Part shown: positions 5,085 through 5,427 of the stretch, one piece after another
How positions within the stretch are numbered: the first letter of the stretch is position 1
Layout of the letters: every line of letters begins with the position of its first letter
Assembly: GCA_003650185.1 (NCBI GenBank)
Contig: QMOF01000160.1
Location: forward strand, 1 to 5,427
Source of the DNA: Chloroflexota bacterium
GTDB lineage: Bacteria > Chloroflexota > Dehalococcoidia > UBA2247 > RBG-13-53-26
Direction: 5' to 3'
DNA length: 5,427 bases
Translations under genes and position numbers: made by a program
The notes under the pieces: generated by a model
Databases searched by the model: none
What the model was told of the DNA's origin: nothing
The model's input: only the letters and a program-made list of their open reading frames with translations

Positions 5085-5427
5085 ATGCCAGATGCGCAGA
5101 CCTTCAAGTCGAGGTACGGCCCGTGGGCGCTGGTGACGGGGGCGGCGCGGGGACTGGGCATGGAGTTCGCCCGGCAGATACCTCCCCTGGGGCTCAACCT
5201 GGTGCTGGTGGACATGCTCCAGGACGAGCTGGCGCAGGTAGCCGGTGAAGCCCGGCAGCTCGGGGACGTGGAGGTCAGGACAGTTATAACCGACCTGTCG
5301 CAGCCGGACTTCATTGACGCCGTCCGGCAGCAGACCGACGACATAGAGGTCGGCTTGCTGGTGAGTAATGCGGCCCACACGCCGGTGGGCCTCTTCCTCG
5401 ACACCCCGGCGGAGGACAAGCTCAAGA
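5085..5427 (+). CDS. Short-chain dehydrogenase/reductase, 3' end cut by window edge
   Basis: An NAD(P)-dependent oxidoreductase, probably interconverting an alcohol and a carbonyl. Only the first 114 residues are present. The Rossmann signature TGAARGLG is at 18-25, D43 ends strand 2 (an acidic residue there usually favours NAD over NADP), D70-L71 fits the adenine-contacting position, and the NAA motif (VSNAA) is at 93-97. The catalytic Ser-Tyr-Lys lie beyond the window. The ATG at 5085 follows AAAGGGGGGTGA; the spacing is short (about three bases) but no other in-frame start precedes the nucleotide-binding motif. It follows the EthD gene by 66 bases, a gap that contains the palindrome GTGGCGCCAC (5041-5050), and is likely co-transcribed with it. 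Confidence 0.93.
   Translation, partial: MPDAQTFKSRYGPWALVTGAARGLGMEFARQIPPLGLNLVLVDMLQDELAQVAGEARQLGDVEVRTVITDLSQPDFIDAVRQQTDDIEVGLLVSNAAHTPVGLFLDTPAEDKLK

Noticed and set aside
5018..5248. 76-residue plus-strand frame overlapping the EthD stop as ATGA
   Set aside because: The overlap looks like translational coupling, but the sequence is Gly/Ala/Arg-rich and out of frame with the clear SDR Rossmann motif beginning at 5085.
4599..5378. 259-residue open frame on the minus strand
   Set aside because: It is antisense to both the EthD and SDR genes, which have firm motifs and ribosome binding sites.

Overview
The window looks like a chromosomal segment from a high-GC, free-living bacterium. 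The best guess is an uncultured Chloroflexota lineage of the Dehalococcoidia type. The clues are a soluble MEDS-domain histidine kinase with an 'ALAHELKTPLTPVL' H-box, a dispersed GAGCGCAGCGAAG-type inverted repeat, and an EthD-like gene next to a short-chain dehydrogenase. These clues are suggestive only; there is no rRNA or other phylogenetic marker here.

Layout. (1) 1-1462, minus strand: a sensor histidine kinase (MEDS + HisKA + HATPase) that runs off the left edge. The long plus-strand reading frames over it are antisense shadows. (2) 1463-2610: about 1.1 kb with no credible gene. It holds a probable kinase promoter, a dense set of short stem-loops including two near-identical 42-nt direct repeats, a longer dispersed inverted repeat, and a weak promoter candidate for the next gene. 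(3) 2611-3813, plus strand: a 12-TM-type major facilitator superfamily transporter. (4) 3814-4316: a small possible two-helix membrane protein on the minus strand, back-to-back promoter-like sequences flanked by a 9-bp inverted repeat, and a structured leader. (5) 4317-5018, plus strand: an EthD-domain protein. (6) 5085 to the end, plus strand: an NAD(P)-dependent short-chain dehydrogenase cut by the right edge.

How the genes may work together. The kinase and the MFS gene are divergent and separated by the hairpin-rich spacer; nothing shows that one controls the other. The EthD and SDR genes lie 66 bp apart in the same direction, share one good upstream promoter candidate, and probably form the start of a catabolic operon acting on an unidentified organic substrate. 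I found no mobile element genes, CRISPR arrays, tRNAs or rRNAs. The most interesting material is non-coding: a hairpin family with a compensatory base change, and the symmetric divergent promoter region.
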